From positions 1 to 64,000 of the forward strand of contig NZ_PDWS01000008.1 of the NCBI RefSeq assembly GCF_010093305.1: a DNA stretch of 64,000 bases. The letters run 5' to 3'. The translations under genes and the position numbers were made by a program. This DNA comes from Pseudoxanthomonas sacheonensis (GTDB taxonomy: Bacteria > Pseudomonadota > Gammaproteobacteria > Xanthomonadales > Xanthomonadaceae). The notes under the pieces were generated by a model, which did not search any database, had not been told where the DNA came from, and was given only the letters and a program-made list of their open reading frames with translations. Positions 52,443 through 61,241 of this stretch are shown in pieces (position 1 is the stretch's first letter; every line of letters begins with the position of its first letter).

Positions 52443-53722
52443 GACTTCAGCACCGACGGCAGCCACAGCGACAACTCCGGCACGAACGCCACCACCATCA
52501 ACACGGCCAGCGCCGATAGCCAGAACGGCCAGATGGTGCGCAGGCATTCGCCGATGCTGATCTTGCCGATGGCGGTGCCGACGAAAAGCACCGAGCCCAG
52601 CGGCGGAGTGATCAGGCTGATGCCGCCCTTCAGAATCAGGATCACGCCGAAGTGGATGGGGTCGATGCCGATGGCCTTGGCCAGCGGCAGGAAGATCGGC
52701 GTGCAGATGATGATCATCGGCGCCAGATCCATGAACGTGCCCAGCACCAGCAGGATCAGGATCATCAGCAGCAGCATGAGGTTCTTGTCGGTGGTCAGGC
52801 CGGTAAGCAATTCCACCGCTGCCGAAGGCACCTGCAGGTAGGCCAGCAGCCAGCCGAAGGCGGCGGCCGAGGCGATCACCAGCAGGATCATGCCGGTGGT
52901 GCGTGCGGCATGAGCCATGGTGCCGATGAAGTCCTGCCAAGTCAGATTGCGGTAGATCACAGCCGTGACGAACAACGCATAGACCACCGCGATAGCCGCG
53001 CTTTCCACCGCAGTGAAGATGCCGGCCTTGATGCCGACGAAGATCAGCGCCACCAGCAACAAGCCGGGCAGGGCGGAAACGAAGCGGCGCAGGACCACGC
53101 CGAAGCCCGGGAAAAGCTCGACCACGTAGCCGCGGCGTTTGGCGATGACGTAGGTGGCGCCCATCAGGGTGATGGTCATCAGCAGCGCCGGGAAGATGCC
53201 CGCCGCGAACAGGTCGGCGATGGAGATGCTGCCGCCGGCCGAAGCCGAATACAGGATCAGGTTGTGCGAGGGCGGCACCAGCAACGCGACCAGCGCCGCG
53301 GTCATGGTCACATTGACCGCGAAATCGCGGTCGAAACCACGTTTGACCATCTGCGGGATCATCGCCCCGCCCACTGCCGATACGTCGGCGATGGCCGAAC
53401 CGGAAACGCCGCCGAAGAACAGCGAAGACAGTACGCTGACCTGCCCCAGGCCGCCGCGCACATGGCCGACCAGGGAAGAGGCCAGTCCTATCAAGCGTTC
53501 CGATATGCCGCCGCGCAGCATGATTTCGCCGGCGAATATGAAAAGCGGTATCGCCAGCAGCGATGCGGAGGCCGCGCCAGTAGCGGTCTGTTGCGCCACC
53601 ACTATCGCCGGCAGTCCAAGGTAGACGAGCGTCGCCAGCGAAGCGGTGAACAGGGAGAACGCCACCGGCACTCCCATGATCAGCAGTCCCAGGAAAACGA
53701 AGAAAAGGATTGCGATAGCCAT
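52439..53722 (-). CDS. dctM: TRAP transporter large permease (DctM)
   Basis: Twelve-helix membrane subunit of a tripartite ATP-independent periplasmic transporter, 427 aa. Typical sequences are MGVPVAFSLFTASLATLVYL, ESAAIAVVYALFVTAVIYRN, GTFMDLAPMIIICTPIFLPL and FGVILILKGGISLITPPLGS. Its ATG overlaps the dctQ stop by one base. With DctQ and DctP it uses the sodium gradient to import acidic substrates, here probably galacturonate or unsaturated oligouronides. Confidence 0.93.
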   Translation of the reverse strand: MAIAILFFVFLGLLIMGVPVAFSLFTASLATLVYLGLPAIVVAQQTATGAASASLLAIPLFIFAGEIMLRGGISERLIGLASSLVGHVRGGLGQVSVLSSLFFGGVSGSAIADVSAVGGAMIPQMVKRGFDRDFAVNVTMTAALVALLVPPSHNLILYSASAGGSISIADLFAAGIFPALLMTITLMGATYVIAKRRGYVVELFPGFGVVLRRFVSALPGLLLVALIFVGIKAGIFTAVESAAIAVVYALFVTAVIYRNLTWQDFIGTMAHAARTTGMILLVIASAAAFGWLLAYLQVPSAAVELLTGLTTDKNLMLLLMILILLVLGTFMDLAPMIIICTPIFLPLAKAIGIDPIHFGVILILKGGISLITPPLGSVLFVGTAIGKISIGECLRTIWPFWLSALAVLMVVAFVPELSLWLPSVLKS

Positions 53723-54237
53723 TATTCGCTCCGTTCCGCGATGGTCGTGCTCGCGAACAGCGTGCCCGCGAACAGATGGTGGAGGGAGAACACTGCGATC
53801 AACACGCCGCCCAGGCACAGCGGCAGATAGAACGTACCTTCGGGAATGCGCGCACCGGCCATGGGTACTTCCCAACTGTCGGCGGTGAGTACCGCCCCCC
53901 ACCAGGCCAGCAGCGCGCCTACGGTCGCGATCACCAGGTGGCTGAAGCCGCGCATCGCACGCGCCACGCGCGGCGGCGCGGCATCGCGCGCGATGAAGAA
54001 GCCGAAATGCGATTCCGCACGCACGCCGACCGCCGCGCCGAACATCATCGCGGTGTTGAGCAGCAGCAGCGCCACCGGCTCGGTCCAGTCCGGGGAGGCA
54101 TTCAGTACGTAACGCGCGAATACCTGCCACGCCTGTACCGCCGCCATGCTGACCAGCGCCAACCCGGCTATCCAGGTGGTTATGCGCGCAAGCTTGTCCA
54201 GCCAGCCCGAAAGGGAATTCGTTTTTGTGTCGTTCAT
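53722..54237 (-). CDS. dctQ: TRAP transporter small permease (DctQ)
   Basis: Four-helix small subunit of 171 aa: ITTWIAGLALVSMAAVQAWQ, WTEPVALLLLNTAMMFGAAV, GFSHLVIATVGALLAWWGAV and LPLCLGGVLIAVFSLHHLFA. The segment RYVLNASPDWTEPVA is characteristic of the family. It lies between dctP and dctM in the operon. Confidence 0.9.
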   Translation of the reverse strand: MNDTKTNSLSGWLDKLARITTWIAGLALVSMAAVQAWQVFARYVLNASPDWTEPVALLLLNTAMMFGAAVGVRAESHFGFFIARDAAPPRVARAMRGFSHLVIATVGALLAWWGAVLTADSWEVPMAGARIPEGTFYLPLCLGGVLIAVFSLHHLFAGTLFASTTIAERSE

Positions 54238-54284
54238 CGGCTCTCCCGGCGATGCAGGCGGTGTTTCGAAAGTTTTCTACGCAG

Positions 54285-55286
54285 TCACGCCGAGGCGCGC
54301 ACGTATTCGTAGAGGCGCGCCAGCTGGGGTTCGCGCAAGTATTCGCGGGTGATGCCGTCAGTGGCGGCGCGCATGGCTTCGCGGTCCACGGCATTGACCT
54401 TGACGCCGCCGGCGATGATCGCTTCGCGCGCCTTGTTCTCCGAACTGTCCCACAAGCCGCGCGCGTACGGCACCGAAGCCGCCGCCGCTTCGCGGATCAG
54501 GTCGCGGTCCTTGGGCGCCATCCGCTCGTAGGCGGTGCGCGACATCAGCAGTACGTCGGGCGTGAAGGTGTGCTGGGACTCGGACCAGTAATGCGCCGCT
54601 TCGAACTGCCGACTCGAATGGAAGCTCTTGATGTTGTTCTCGGCGCCATCGATCAGATGCGTCTGCAGTGCAGAGAAAACTTCGCCATACGGCAATGGAG
54701 TCGCATTGGCGCCCAGTGCGTGGATAAGACGCACGAATATCTCCGACACCGGTACGCGCAGCTTGAGGCCGCGCAGATCGTCGGGGGTATGGATCGGCCG
54801 CTTGGTGTTGTAGATGCTGCGCGAGCCCGAATCGTAGAAGGCCAGCCCCACCAGATCGCGGCGCTCGAAACTGCCCAGCAACGATTTTCCCAGCGCGCCG
54901 TCCAGCGTGCGCCGCAGGTGCGGCGTCGAGTCGATCAGGAACGGCAGCGACAGGATGCGGGTGGCGGGCACGGAGTCGTTCATCGTGGCCAGGTACACGC
55001 GCGTCAGCGCCAGCGCGTTGAAGCGCACCAGGTCGACGGTGACCGTTTCCCGGCCCAGTTGTCCGGAATGGTAGACCAGCGTATTCAAGCGTCCATCGGT
55101 CCGCTCGCTCAGGTAGCGGCCGATCCAGCGCACCGCTTCCACGGTCGGATAGCCGTCCACATGGACGTCCGCCGCGCGCAGCAACTGCTGCGAAGCGCTG
55201 GCGGCGCTGGCCGGCTTGCTGCCCGCCGTCAACGCGGCGATACCGGCGCCAATGCCGGTGGCCAGGAACCTGCGGCGATCGATCAT
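54285..55286 (-). CDS. dctP: TRAP transporter substrate-binding protein (DctP)
   Basis: Periplasmic receptor of 333 aa. A twin-arginine-like signal (MIDRRRFLATGIGAGIAALT) precedes a DctP domain with GRYLSERTDGRLNTLVYHSG, YNTKRPIHTPDDLRGLKLRV (with the conserved Arg that binds the substrate carboxylate), PLPYGEVFSALQTHLIDGAE and NNIKSF. The DGAENN sequence and the context suggest a uronate ligand. The ATG overlaps the end of the upstream hydratase-like gene by four bases. Confidence 0.9.
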   Translation of the reverse strand: MIDRRRFLATGIGAGIAALTAGSKPASAASASQQLLRAADVHVDGYPTVEAVRWIGRYLSERTDGRLNTLVYHSGQLGRETVTVDLVRFNALALTRVYLATMNDSVPATRILSLPFLIDSTPHLRRTLDGALGKSLLGSFERRDLVGLAFYDSGSRSIYNTKRPIHTPDDLRGLKLRVPVSEIFVRLIHALGANATPLPYGEVFSALQTHLIDGAENNIKSFHSSRQFEAAHYWSESQHTFTPDVLLMSRTAYERMAPKDRDLIREAAAASVPYARGLWDSSENKAREAIIAGGVKVNAVDREAMRAATDGITREYLREPQLARLYEYVRASA

Positions 55287-56122
55287 GCCTGCCGGCCCCT
55301 GGTCTCATTCGCATCGGCAGGCCCGGCTGCGTGCGCGCGACAGGCGATATCGCCGAAGCCGGCGAAGCTGATGCGCGCCGACTGTCCCACGGCGATGTCG
55401 TGGATGCCGGTCGCATTGCCGGTGGCGATAAGGTCGCCGGCTTTGAGCGGGCGGCCGCGTTTGGCCGAACGCGACAACGCGAACGCGTACGCCGCCCGCA
55501 ATCCGCCGGGCAGAGTGGTTGCGCCGCCGCTACCCACCAGACGCTCTTCGATGAAGGTATGGCAAGTGAGTTCGGCTTCGGGTATCGCCAGCCATCCAGG
55601 AATCTCCCGCCCCAGGATCAGTCCATTGTTGTTGCCGAAATCGGAAACGACCACACGCGGCCCCAGAATATTGATGGTCGCCAGAGGACTGCTGGCGATT
55701 TCGACGCCGATATGCAGCGTGGCGGGCAGGGCAGCGGCTTCCGCAGGCGTCCAGTCGGTTTTGTCGCCCGGCGCATCCGCCTGCAGACGCAATACGTACT
55801 CTGCCTCGACCGCTGCAAAGCCGCCAGCGAACACCGGAAACCCTACATTGCCACCGGTAGCATCCAGAAGTCCCGCCGAGAAGATGGGACCCAGCAGGCG
55901 GTCGTCGCCGGAGCTGTCGCGCCGTTCGGCGGCGATGAAGCCGACTTTCCAGCCGACCACACGGTCCGGCCAGAGCGCAATCGCCAGATCCTGCACTTGA
56001 TAGGCAGTAACCAGGTCGGCAGGGATGCTGCCGGGGAAATCGGGCAATGACGCCCCCCGTGCCCGCGCTTCGACGAAGCTGCCGGCGATTTTCGCCAGAT
56101 CCTGAGATCCGGGTGTCTCCAT
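55283..56122 (-). CDS. Fumarylacetoacetase/2-keto-4-pentenoate hydratase family protein
   Basis: A cytoplasmic enzyme of about 279 aa related to 2-keto-4-pentenoate hydratase (MhpD/FAH superfamily): YQVQDLAIALWPDRVVGWKV near the N-terminus, FAAVEAEYVLRLQADAP (metal-ligand Glu pair), VVSDFGNNNGLILG and the ending GDLIATGNATGIHDIAVGQS. It is the first gene of the TRAP-GH43 operon, next to the divergent operator. A TTG at 56143 with GGGAGAGG ahead is an alternative start. Its role in pectin use is not known; it may act on a keto-deoxy acid. Confidence 0.82.
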   Translation of the reverse strand: METPGSQDLAKIAGSFVEARARGASLPDFPGSIPADLVTAYQVQDLAIALWPDRVVGWKVGFIAAERRDSSGDDRLLGPIFSAGLLDATGGNVGFPVFAGGFAAVEAEYVLRLQADAPGDKTDWTPAEAAALPATLHIGVEIASSPLATINILGPRVVVSDFGNNNGLILGREIPGWLAIPEAELTCHTFIEERLVGSGGATTLPGGLRAAYAFALSRSAKRGRPLKAGDLIATGNATGIHDIAVGQSARISFAGFGDIACRAHAAGPADANETRGRQA

Positions 56123-56209
56123 AACGCTGTCGCCGGTAGTCAAGCGGCCTCTCCCAATGGTCTTGTTTTGTTGCACTGCCGATGGACAGCAGGGTCGGTG
56201 GCTTGTATA

Positions 56210-56228
56210 TGGTAAACCGGTGTCATTT
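56210..56228. promoter_or_regulatory. Putative LacI-type operator in the divergent promoter
   Basis: TGGTAAACCGGTGTCATTT: the second copy of the operator at 49556 with an extra A in the left half. It lies about 66 bases before the pectate lyase ATG and 70-90 before the hydratase-like gene, so one site may control both divergent operons. Confidence 0.7.
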
Positions 56229-56293
56229 ACAATACGCACCGCCGCAAAGCCGAACGGCGCGCGATAACCTGTCCACTCCTGGGAGGGAGCCGA

Positions 56294-57637
56294 ATGAAGT
56301 CCACCCGCGCCATCCGCTTGGCTTTGTGCCGCCCCTTGGCCGTCGCCGCGATCGCCATTTCCCTGCTTACGCCGCTCGCCGCCGCCGCCGATGCGCCGCT
56401 GGCCTTCCCTGGCGCCCAGGGTTGGGCGGCGCAAGCCACCGGCGGCCGGGGCGGCAAGATCCTCCGCGTCACCACGCTGTCCGGCGACGGCCCCGGCTCG
56501 TTCGCAGAAGCGGTCAACAGCAAAGGGCCGCGCATCGTGGTGTTCGAAGTGGGCGGCGTCATCGACCTGGGCGCCAAGACCCTGCGCATCGTCGAACCGG
56601 ACCTGACCATTGCCGGCCAGACCGCGCCTTCGCCCGGCATCACCTTGATCCGCGGCGGCATCGACATAGCCGCCAGCAACGTCATCGTGCGCCACATCCG
56701 CGTGCGTCCCGGCTCCACCGGCGCGGCGCGCATGGCCGGCCTGGATTTCGACGCCATCTCCACGGTGGGCGCGCACGACGTGATCGTCGACCATTGCACG
56801 CTGACCTGGGCCACCGACGAAAACCTGTCTGCCTCAGGCAAGCGCTTCGCCGGCAACGATCCGGAAGAAAACGCCGCGGCGACTTCGCATCGCATCACCT
56901 TCAGCAACAACATCATCGCCGAAGGCCTGGCCCATTCCACCCACGCCAAAGGCGAGCACTCCAAGGGTTCGCTGATCCACGACCATGTGCGCGACATCCT
57001 CATCGTCGGCAACCTGTACGCGCACAACTACGAACGCAATCCGCTGTTCAAGGGCGGCGTGCGCGGGCAGGTGATCAACAACCTGATCTACAACCCCGGC
57101 CAGCGCGCGGCGCATTACAACCTGATCGCCGAAGAATGGCAGGGGCACGATTACGAAACCGGGCAGATGGTGCTGCGCGGAAACGTGATGCGCGCCGGGC
57201 CTTCCACCCAGGATCTGGCGTTCTTCATGATCGGCGGTTCAGGCGATATCGATCTGTTCGCCCAGGACAACCTGCTGGTCGACCGTGTGGGCCGGCACAG
57301 GATCGACGCCGAGGGCAGTTACACCAGCGCACCGGTCAAGGTGAATGCGCTCAAGCGCGCGCCGGAGCTGCCGTTCGGCGTGAACGTGCTGGCTTCGGCG
57401 CAGGTGCAGGACGCGGTGATCGCCAACGCGGGCGCGCGGCCCTGGGATCGCGACGATGTCGATCGTCGCATCGTGGCCGACACCATCGAAGGACGCGGCG
57501 CCATCATCGACAACGAAAGCGAAGTGGGCGGCTATCCCAAGCAGAAAGAAACCCGCCAGGCCTTCGTCGAAGCCGATTGGGATCTGGGCACGATGGAACC
57601 GCTGAAACCGCTGCAACGGCGCGAACCGCTGAAGTAA
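56294..57637 (+). CDS. Pectate lyase-like protein (PL1 type)
   Basis: Secreted right-handed beta-helix protein of 447 aa with signal peptide (AVAAIAISLLTPLAAAA). The pattern LAFPGAQGWAAQATGGRGGK, RVTTLSGDGPGSFAEAVNSK, TIAGQTAPSPGITLIRGGID, and VIVDHCTLTWATDENLS is typical of the PL1 subgroup found in Bacteroidetes and Xanthomonadales, which cleaves polygalacturonate by beta-elimination. It is the first gene of a three-gene run with an esterase and an acetylesterase, and has the operator ahead. Confidence 0.88.
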   Translation: MKSTRAIRLALCRPLAVAAIAISLLTPLAAAADAPLAFPGAQGWAAQATGGRGGKILRVTTLSGDGPGSFAEAVNSKGPRIVVFEVGGVIDLGAKTLRIVEPDLTIAGQTAPSPGITLIRGGIDIAASNVIVRHIRVRPGSTGAARMAGLDFDAISTVGAHDVIVDHCTLTWATDENLSASGKRFAGNDPEENAAATSHRITFSNNIIAEGLAHSTHAKGEHSKGSLIHDHVRDILIVGNLYAHNYERNPLFKGGVRGQVINNLIYNPGQRAAHYNLIAEEWQGHDYETGQMVLRGNVMRAGPSTQDLAFFMIGGSGDIDLFAQDNLLVDRVGRHRIDAEGSYTSAPVKVNALKRAPELPFGVNVLASAQVQDAVIANAGARPWDRDDVDRRIVADTIEGRGAIIDNESEVGGYPKQKETRQAFVEADWDLGTMEPLKPLQRREPLK

Positions 57638-57642
57638 ACCGT

Positions 57643-59226
57643 ATGGACGCGGATCGAAGGGCCTTTCTGCAGCAGGCCGCGTTGATCGGCGCAGCGGCAA
57701 GCGTGCCGCTGTCGCTGGCCGTGGCAGGGGAAGCGGCAACGCTGGCCAGAACGCGCGGCGGTCGTATCGCCGGCTATCGCGATCATGGCGTGCATGTATT
57801 CAAGGGCATTCCCTACGGCGCGGATACCGCGCCGCGACGGTTCAGGCCCGCGTTGCAGGAATCCGCCTGGCGCGGACCGCGCGATGCTACGCAGCATGGC
57901 GCGAGCGCGCCGCAGAACGGCAGTGACGGCCCCGGCAGCGAGGATTGCCTGTTCCTCAACATCTGCACGCCGGGCCTGCGCGATGGCGGCGGGCGGCCGA
58001 TCCTGTTCTACATCCATGGCGGCGGCTACAACAACGGTTCGGGCAGCAGTCCGCTGTATGACGGCGTGAATCTGTGCCGTCGCGGCGATGTGGTGGTGGT
58101 CACGGTCAATCATCGCCTCAATGCCTTCGGGTATCTGTATCTGGCCGAACTCGCAGGGCCGGAGTACGCGCATTCCGGCAACGTCGGCCAGCTGGATCTG
58201 GTGCAGGCATTGCAGTGGGTGCGACGACACGCGGCCGAATTCGGCGGCGATGCCGGCAATGTCACCGTGTTCGGCCAGTCCGGCGGCGGCGCCAAGATCG
58301 CCACGCTGATGGCGATGCCGGCGGCGCAGGGGCTGTTCCATCGCGCCATGACCATGAGCGGTCAGCAGGTCACGGCCGCCGGCCCGCGTGCGGCTACGCA
58401 GCGGGCGCGCTTGCTGCTGGATGCGCTTGGAATCGGTGCCGATGTCGCCAGCATTGCGACCCTGCCCACGCAACGCATATTGGAAGCGAGCAAGCTGCGC
58501 GATCCTTCGCGCGTCGAGGACTCCAGCCTGTACCTGGGACCGGTGCTCGATTCGCGCACTCTGCGACGCCATCCGTTCTATCCCGACGCGCCCGCGCAAT
58601 CGGCGCGCATCCCGATGATCATCGGCAACACCCATGACGAGACGCGCGCCTTCCTGGGCGGCGATGCGGACAATTTCTCGCTGACCTGGGGGCGATTGCC
58701 GAAGAAGCTGCAGGAACAGCAGTACGTCGATCTGTCGCCCGAAGTGGTCATCGCCGAATATCGGCGTCTGTATCCGGATTATTCGCCTTCGGACGTGTTC
58801 TTCGCTGCGACCACGGCCGGCCGTTCCTGGCGCGGTGCCATCATCGAAGCCGAAGCGCGCGCCAGGCAGGGCGCACCGACCTGGGCCTACCAGCTCGATT
58901 GGGGTTCGCCGTTGGACGGCGGCAAGTACGGGGCCATGCATACGCTGGATATTCCGCTGGTGTTCGACAACGTCGCCCAGCCCGGGTCGCGTACCGGCAC
59001 GGGCGCCGATGCGCAGCGAGTGGCCGATCAGATGAGCGACGCGCTATTGGCGCTCGCGCGCCATGGCGACCCCAACCATGTCGGCATTCCGCATTGGGCG
59101 CCCTATTCCCTGCAGCGGCGCCAGACCCTGCTGTTCGATCTGCCGTCGCGCCTTGAAAACGATCCGCGCGGCGGCGAGCGCAGGCTCTACGAACGCGTGC
59201 CCTTCGTTCAGCGCGGAACGATGTAG
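57643..59226 (+). CDS. Type-B carboxylesterase of the pectin locus
   Basis: An exported alpha/beta hydrolase of 527 aa with a twin-arginine-like leader (MDADRRAFLQQAALIGAAAS). Family features are GHGVHVFKGIPYG-like VHVFKGIPYG, SEDCLFLNICTPG, the oxyanion loop FYIHGGGYNNGSGS, and the nucleophile elbow TVFGQSGGGAKIATLMAM, with GQSGGG in place of the common GESAGG. The histidine in MHTLDIPLVF follows. It starts six bases after the pectate lyase stop. In this context it may cleave methyl, acetyl or feruloyl esters of pectin; the specificity is inferred. Confidence 0.85.
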   Translation: MDADRRAFLQQAALIGAAASVPLSLAVAGEAATLARTRGGRIAGYRDHGVHVFKGIPYGADTAPRRFRPALQESAWRGPRDATQHGASAPQNGSDGPGSEDCLFLNICTPGLRDGGGRPILFYIHGGGYNNGSGSSPLYDGVNLCRRGDVVVVTVNHRLNAFGYLYLAELAGPEYAHSGNVGQLDLVQALQWVRRHAAEFGGDAGNVTVFGQSGGGAKIATLMAMPAAQGLFHRAMTMSGQQVTAAGPRAATQRARLLLDALGIGADVASIATLPTQRILEASKLRDPSRVEDSSLYLGPVLDSRTLRRHPFYPDAPAQSARIPMIIGNTHDETRAFLGGDADNFSLTWGRLPKKLQEQQYVDLSPEVVIAEYRRLYPDYSPSDVFFAATTAGRSWRGAIIEAEARARQGAPTWAYQLDWGSPLDGGKYGAMHTLDIPLVFDNVAQPGSRTGTGADAQRVADQMSDALLALARHGDPNHVGIPHWAPYSLQRRQTLLFDLPSRLENDPRGGERRLYERVPFVQRGTM

Positions 59227-59245
59227 CGTCAGCCATGGAGCTTTC

Positions 59246-60121
59246 ATGAAATTCAGGTTCGTACTTGCCGCCGCCATTGCGCTGATGCCCGTGTTGTCCG
59301 CATCGGCGCAGGAAACGGTATCGCGCCCACCGGCCAAGCCCATCCGGGCCAGCAAGATCGTGCTGGTCGGCGATTCCACCACCGCCGTGCAGGGCGGCTG
59401 GGGACCCAGTTTTTGCGCGCAGCACGCGACCTCGTTCCTGGCCTGCGTCAATCTGGCGCGCGGCGGACGCAGCAGCTACAACTACCGAGCCGAGGGCTCC
59501 TGGGAGATTGCGCTGCACGAGATGCGGAAGGGGCCCTACGAGTCCATCTACGTGCTGGTGCAGTTCGGCCACAACGATCAGCCCGGCAAGCCCGGGCGCT
59601 CCACCGACCTGGCGACGGAGTTTCCCGAAAACCTGCGCCGCTACGTGCGCGAGATCCGTGCGGCGGGCGCACAGCCCGTGCTGGTGACGCCGCTGACGCG
59701 GCGCCAGTTCGCGGGCGGGAAACTGTTGCACGACCTTGAGCCATGGGCGGAAGCCACGCGCAAGGTCGCCGTCGAACTCGATGTGCCGCTGGTGGATTTG
59801 TACGCGCGCAGCCAAGCCTTGGTGCAGGGCATGGGGCCGGTGTTGGCGATGCGCACCGCGCAGCGGCCGCCTGCGCCGGAGCAGGTCAGCGCGGCGCGGA
59901 ATGGCACCACGATCGGCATGCCGGCACAGCAAGGTGCGCAGCCGGGCGCGACCGCACAGGCATCTGTGCAGTCCAATGCCGCGGTCGAACCGATGGGGCA
60001 GGCCAAGCTCGCGTTCGATTACACCCATGTCGGCCCGGAAGGCGCCGATCTGTTCGCCGCCATCGTCGCCGACGAGCTCGCGCGCGCCGTGCCGTCGCTG
60101 CGTGGACAGCTGATTCCCTGA
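59246..60121 (+). CDS. Rhamnogalacturonan acetylesterase-like SGNH hydrolase
   Basis: A secreted CE12-type esterase of 291 aa: signal (VLAAAIALMPVLSASAQ), block I IVLVGDSTTAVQGGWGPS, block III YVLVQFGHNDQPG and the Asp-His pair DYTHVGPEGADLF. An Ala/Gln-rich insertion (about residues 205-250, with NGTTIGMPAQQGAQPGATAQ) precedes the last block and is not seen in the other esterase at 46595. It would deacetylate rhamnogalacturonan so that lyases can act. It follows the carboxylesterase by 19 bases. Confidence 0.88.
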   Translation: MKFRFVLAAAIALMPVLSASAQETVSRPPAKPIRASKIVLVGDSTTAVQGGWGPSFCAQHATSFLACVNLARGGRSSYNYRAEGSWEIALHEMRKGPYESIYVLVQFGHNDQPGKPGRSTDLATEFPENLRRYVREIRAAGAQPVLVTPLTRRQFAGGKLLHDLEPWAEATRKVAVELDVPLVDLYARSQALVQGMGPVLAMRTAQRPPAPEQVSAARNGTTIGMPAQQGAQPGATAQASVQSNAAVEPMGQAKLAFDYTHVGPEGADLFAAIVADELARAVPSLRGQLIP

Positions 60122-60185
60122 GCCCTCCGCCGCATGCCAGGAATGGGACGGACGCGTCGGTGCGGGCGGCCCTCTGCTCGGTACG

Positions 60186-61241
60186 TCAGGGCGCGTCGTG
60201 CGCCGGCGACGGCGCAATGGATTTCCGCCAGCGCGGCAAATCCTGGCTCAGCAGTTTCTCCGGCCAGACGCCATACCAGGCATAGCCGACCCGGCGTTCG
60301 TTGGGTATGTCGGCGAAGCGGGCGACCTGTTGCCCCTGGCGATTGACGAACATCGGCTGCTGCCTGCGCAGGTCGTAGAAACGGGCCCAAAGTGAAGCGC
60401 CGGGCTGCGCCTGGATCAGCACATCCCTGCCGGTTTCCTCGCCGGGAGCCTCTACTTTGCGCATGGCGGCGTCGGGCAGGCGATGCAGGTCCAGCCATTG
60501 CGCGGCGGCGTCGACAGCGTGGATCAGCGCCGGCGTGGGCCGTGGCTGGCGCATCAGGTAGCGCATCACTCCCACCGATTCGGCTACCGCCAGCGATGGC
60601 AATTCGTAGGTACGCGCCTTCGCGGGTTGCAGGGTCGTCTCGTCGTACTGCGCGGCCCAGATCGTCGGCTTGCCGTCGATCCGTACCTGCGTGGCCAGAA
60701 TGCAGTCGATGCCGCGAGCGATCGCCTGTTGCGCGCGCAGGCCGAACTCGGACATCAGCACGGAAAGCGCGCCACGTCCTTCGGCCACGTCCTGCAGCAG
60801 ATCCAGCACCCGCACCATGGCATCGTCGTTGAAAGTGATCTGGTGGCGGTATAGCGAGCGATCCGGGTAGTACTGGGGCCAGCCGCCATTGGCGTACTGG
60901 GCGGCCAGCAGGTACGTCACGCCACGCCGACTGGCTTCCAGGTAAGCGGAGTTGCCTGTCTTCCGGTACGCATCAGCCAGATATCGGATCTCGCGGGTGG
61001 TCGCTTTGTTGTCGATGGTGGCACCGTCGTGCCGGTCGGCCGATTTCAGGGCGTCGATTTCGGCAGGCGGGTAGCTGCGTTCGTAGTCCACCGCCTTGCC
61101 GTCGAAATGCTTGGACCAGCCTCCCGAGGCGGTCTGTAGCAACAGCATGTTCTCGGCCACTGGATCGGTGCGTATTTCGTCCGCTACTGCCGGGGACGAC
61201 AGCCAGAACAGAACCAGCAACAGGCTTGACCAAGGTTTCAT
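60186..61241 (-). CDS. pelA: Pectate lyase family PL10
   Basis: Secreted pectate lyase of 351 aa, an (alpha/alpha) toroid fold. It has a signal (WSSLLLVLFWLSSPAVA) and the PL10 sequences LLQTASGGWSKHFDG, DGATIDNKATTREIRYLADA, LLAAQYANGGWPQYYPDRSL, HQITFNDDAMVRVLDLL, CILATQVRIDGKPTIWAAQY and the late RRVGYAWYGVWPEKLL. The catalytic Arg is expected in ARFYDLRRQQPMF. The ATG overlaps the pectinesterase stop (ATGA), so they are coupled. Confidence 0.92.
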   Translation of the reverse strand: MKPWSSLLLVLFWLSSPAVADEIRTDPVAENMLLLQTASGGWSKHFDGKAVDYERSYPPAEIDALKSADRHDGATIDNKATTREIRYLADAYRKTGNSAYLEASRRGVTYLLAAQYANGGWPQYYPDRSLYRHQITFNDDAMVRVLDLLQDVAEGRGALSVLMSEFGLRAQQAIARGIDCILATQVRIDGKPTIWAAQYDETTLQPAKARTYELPSLAVAESVGVMRYLMRQPRPTPALIHAVDAAAQWLDLHRLPDAAMRKVEAPGEETGRDVLIQAQPGASLWARFYDLRRQQPMFVNRQGQQVARFADIPNERRVGYAWYGVWPEKLLSQDLPRWRKSIAPSPAHDAP

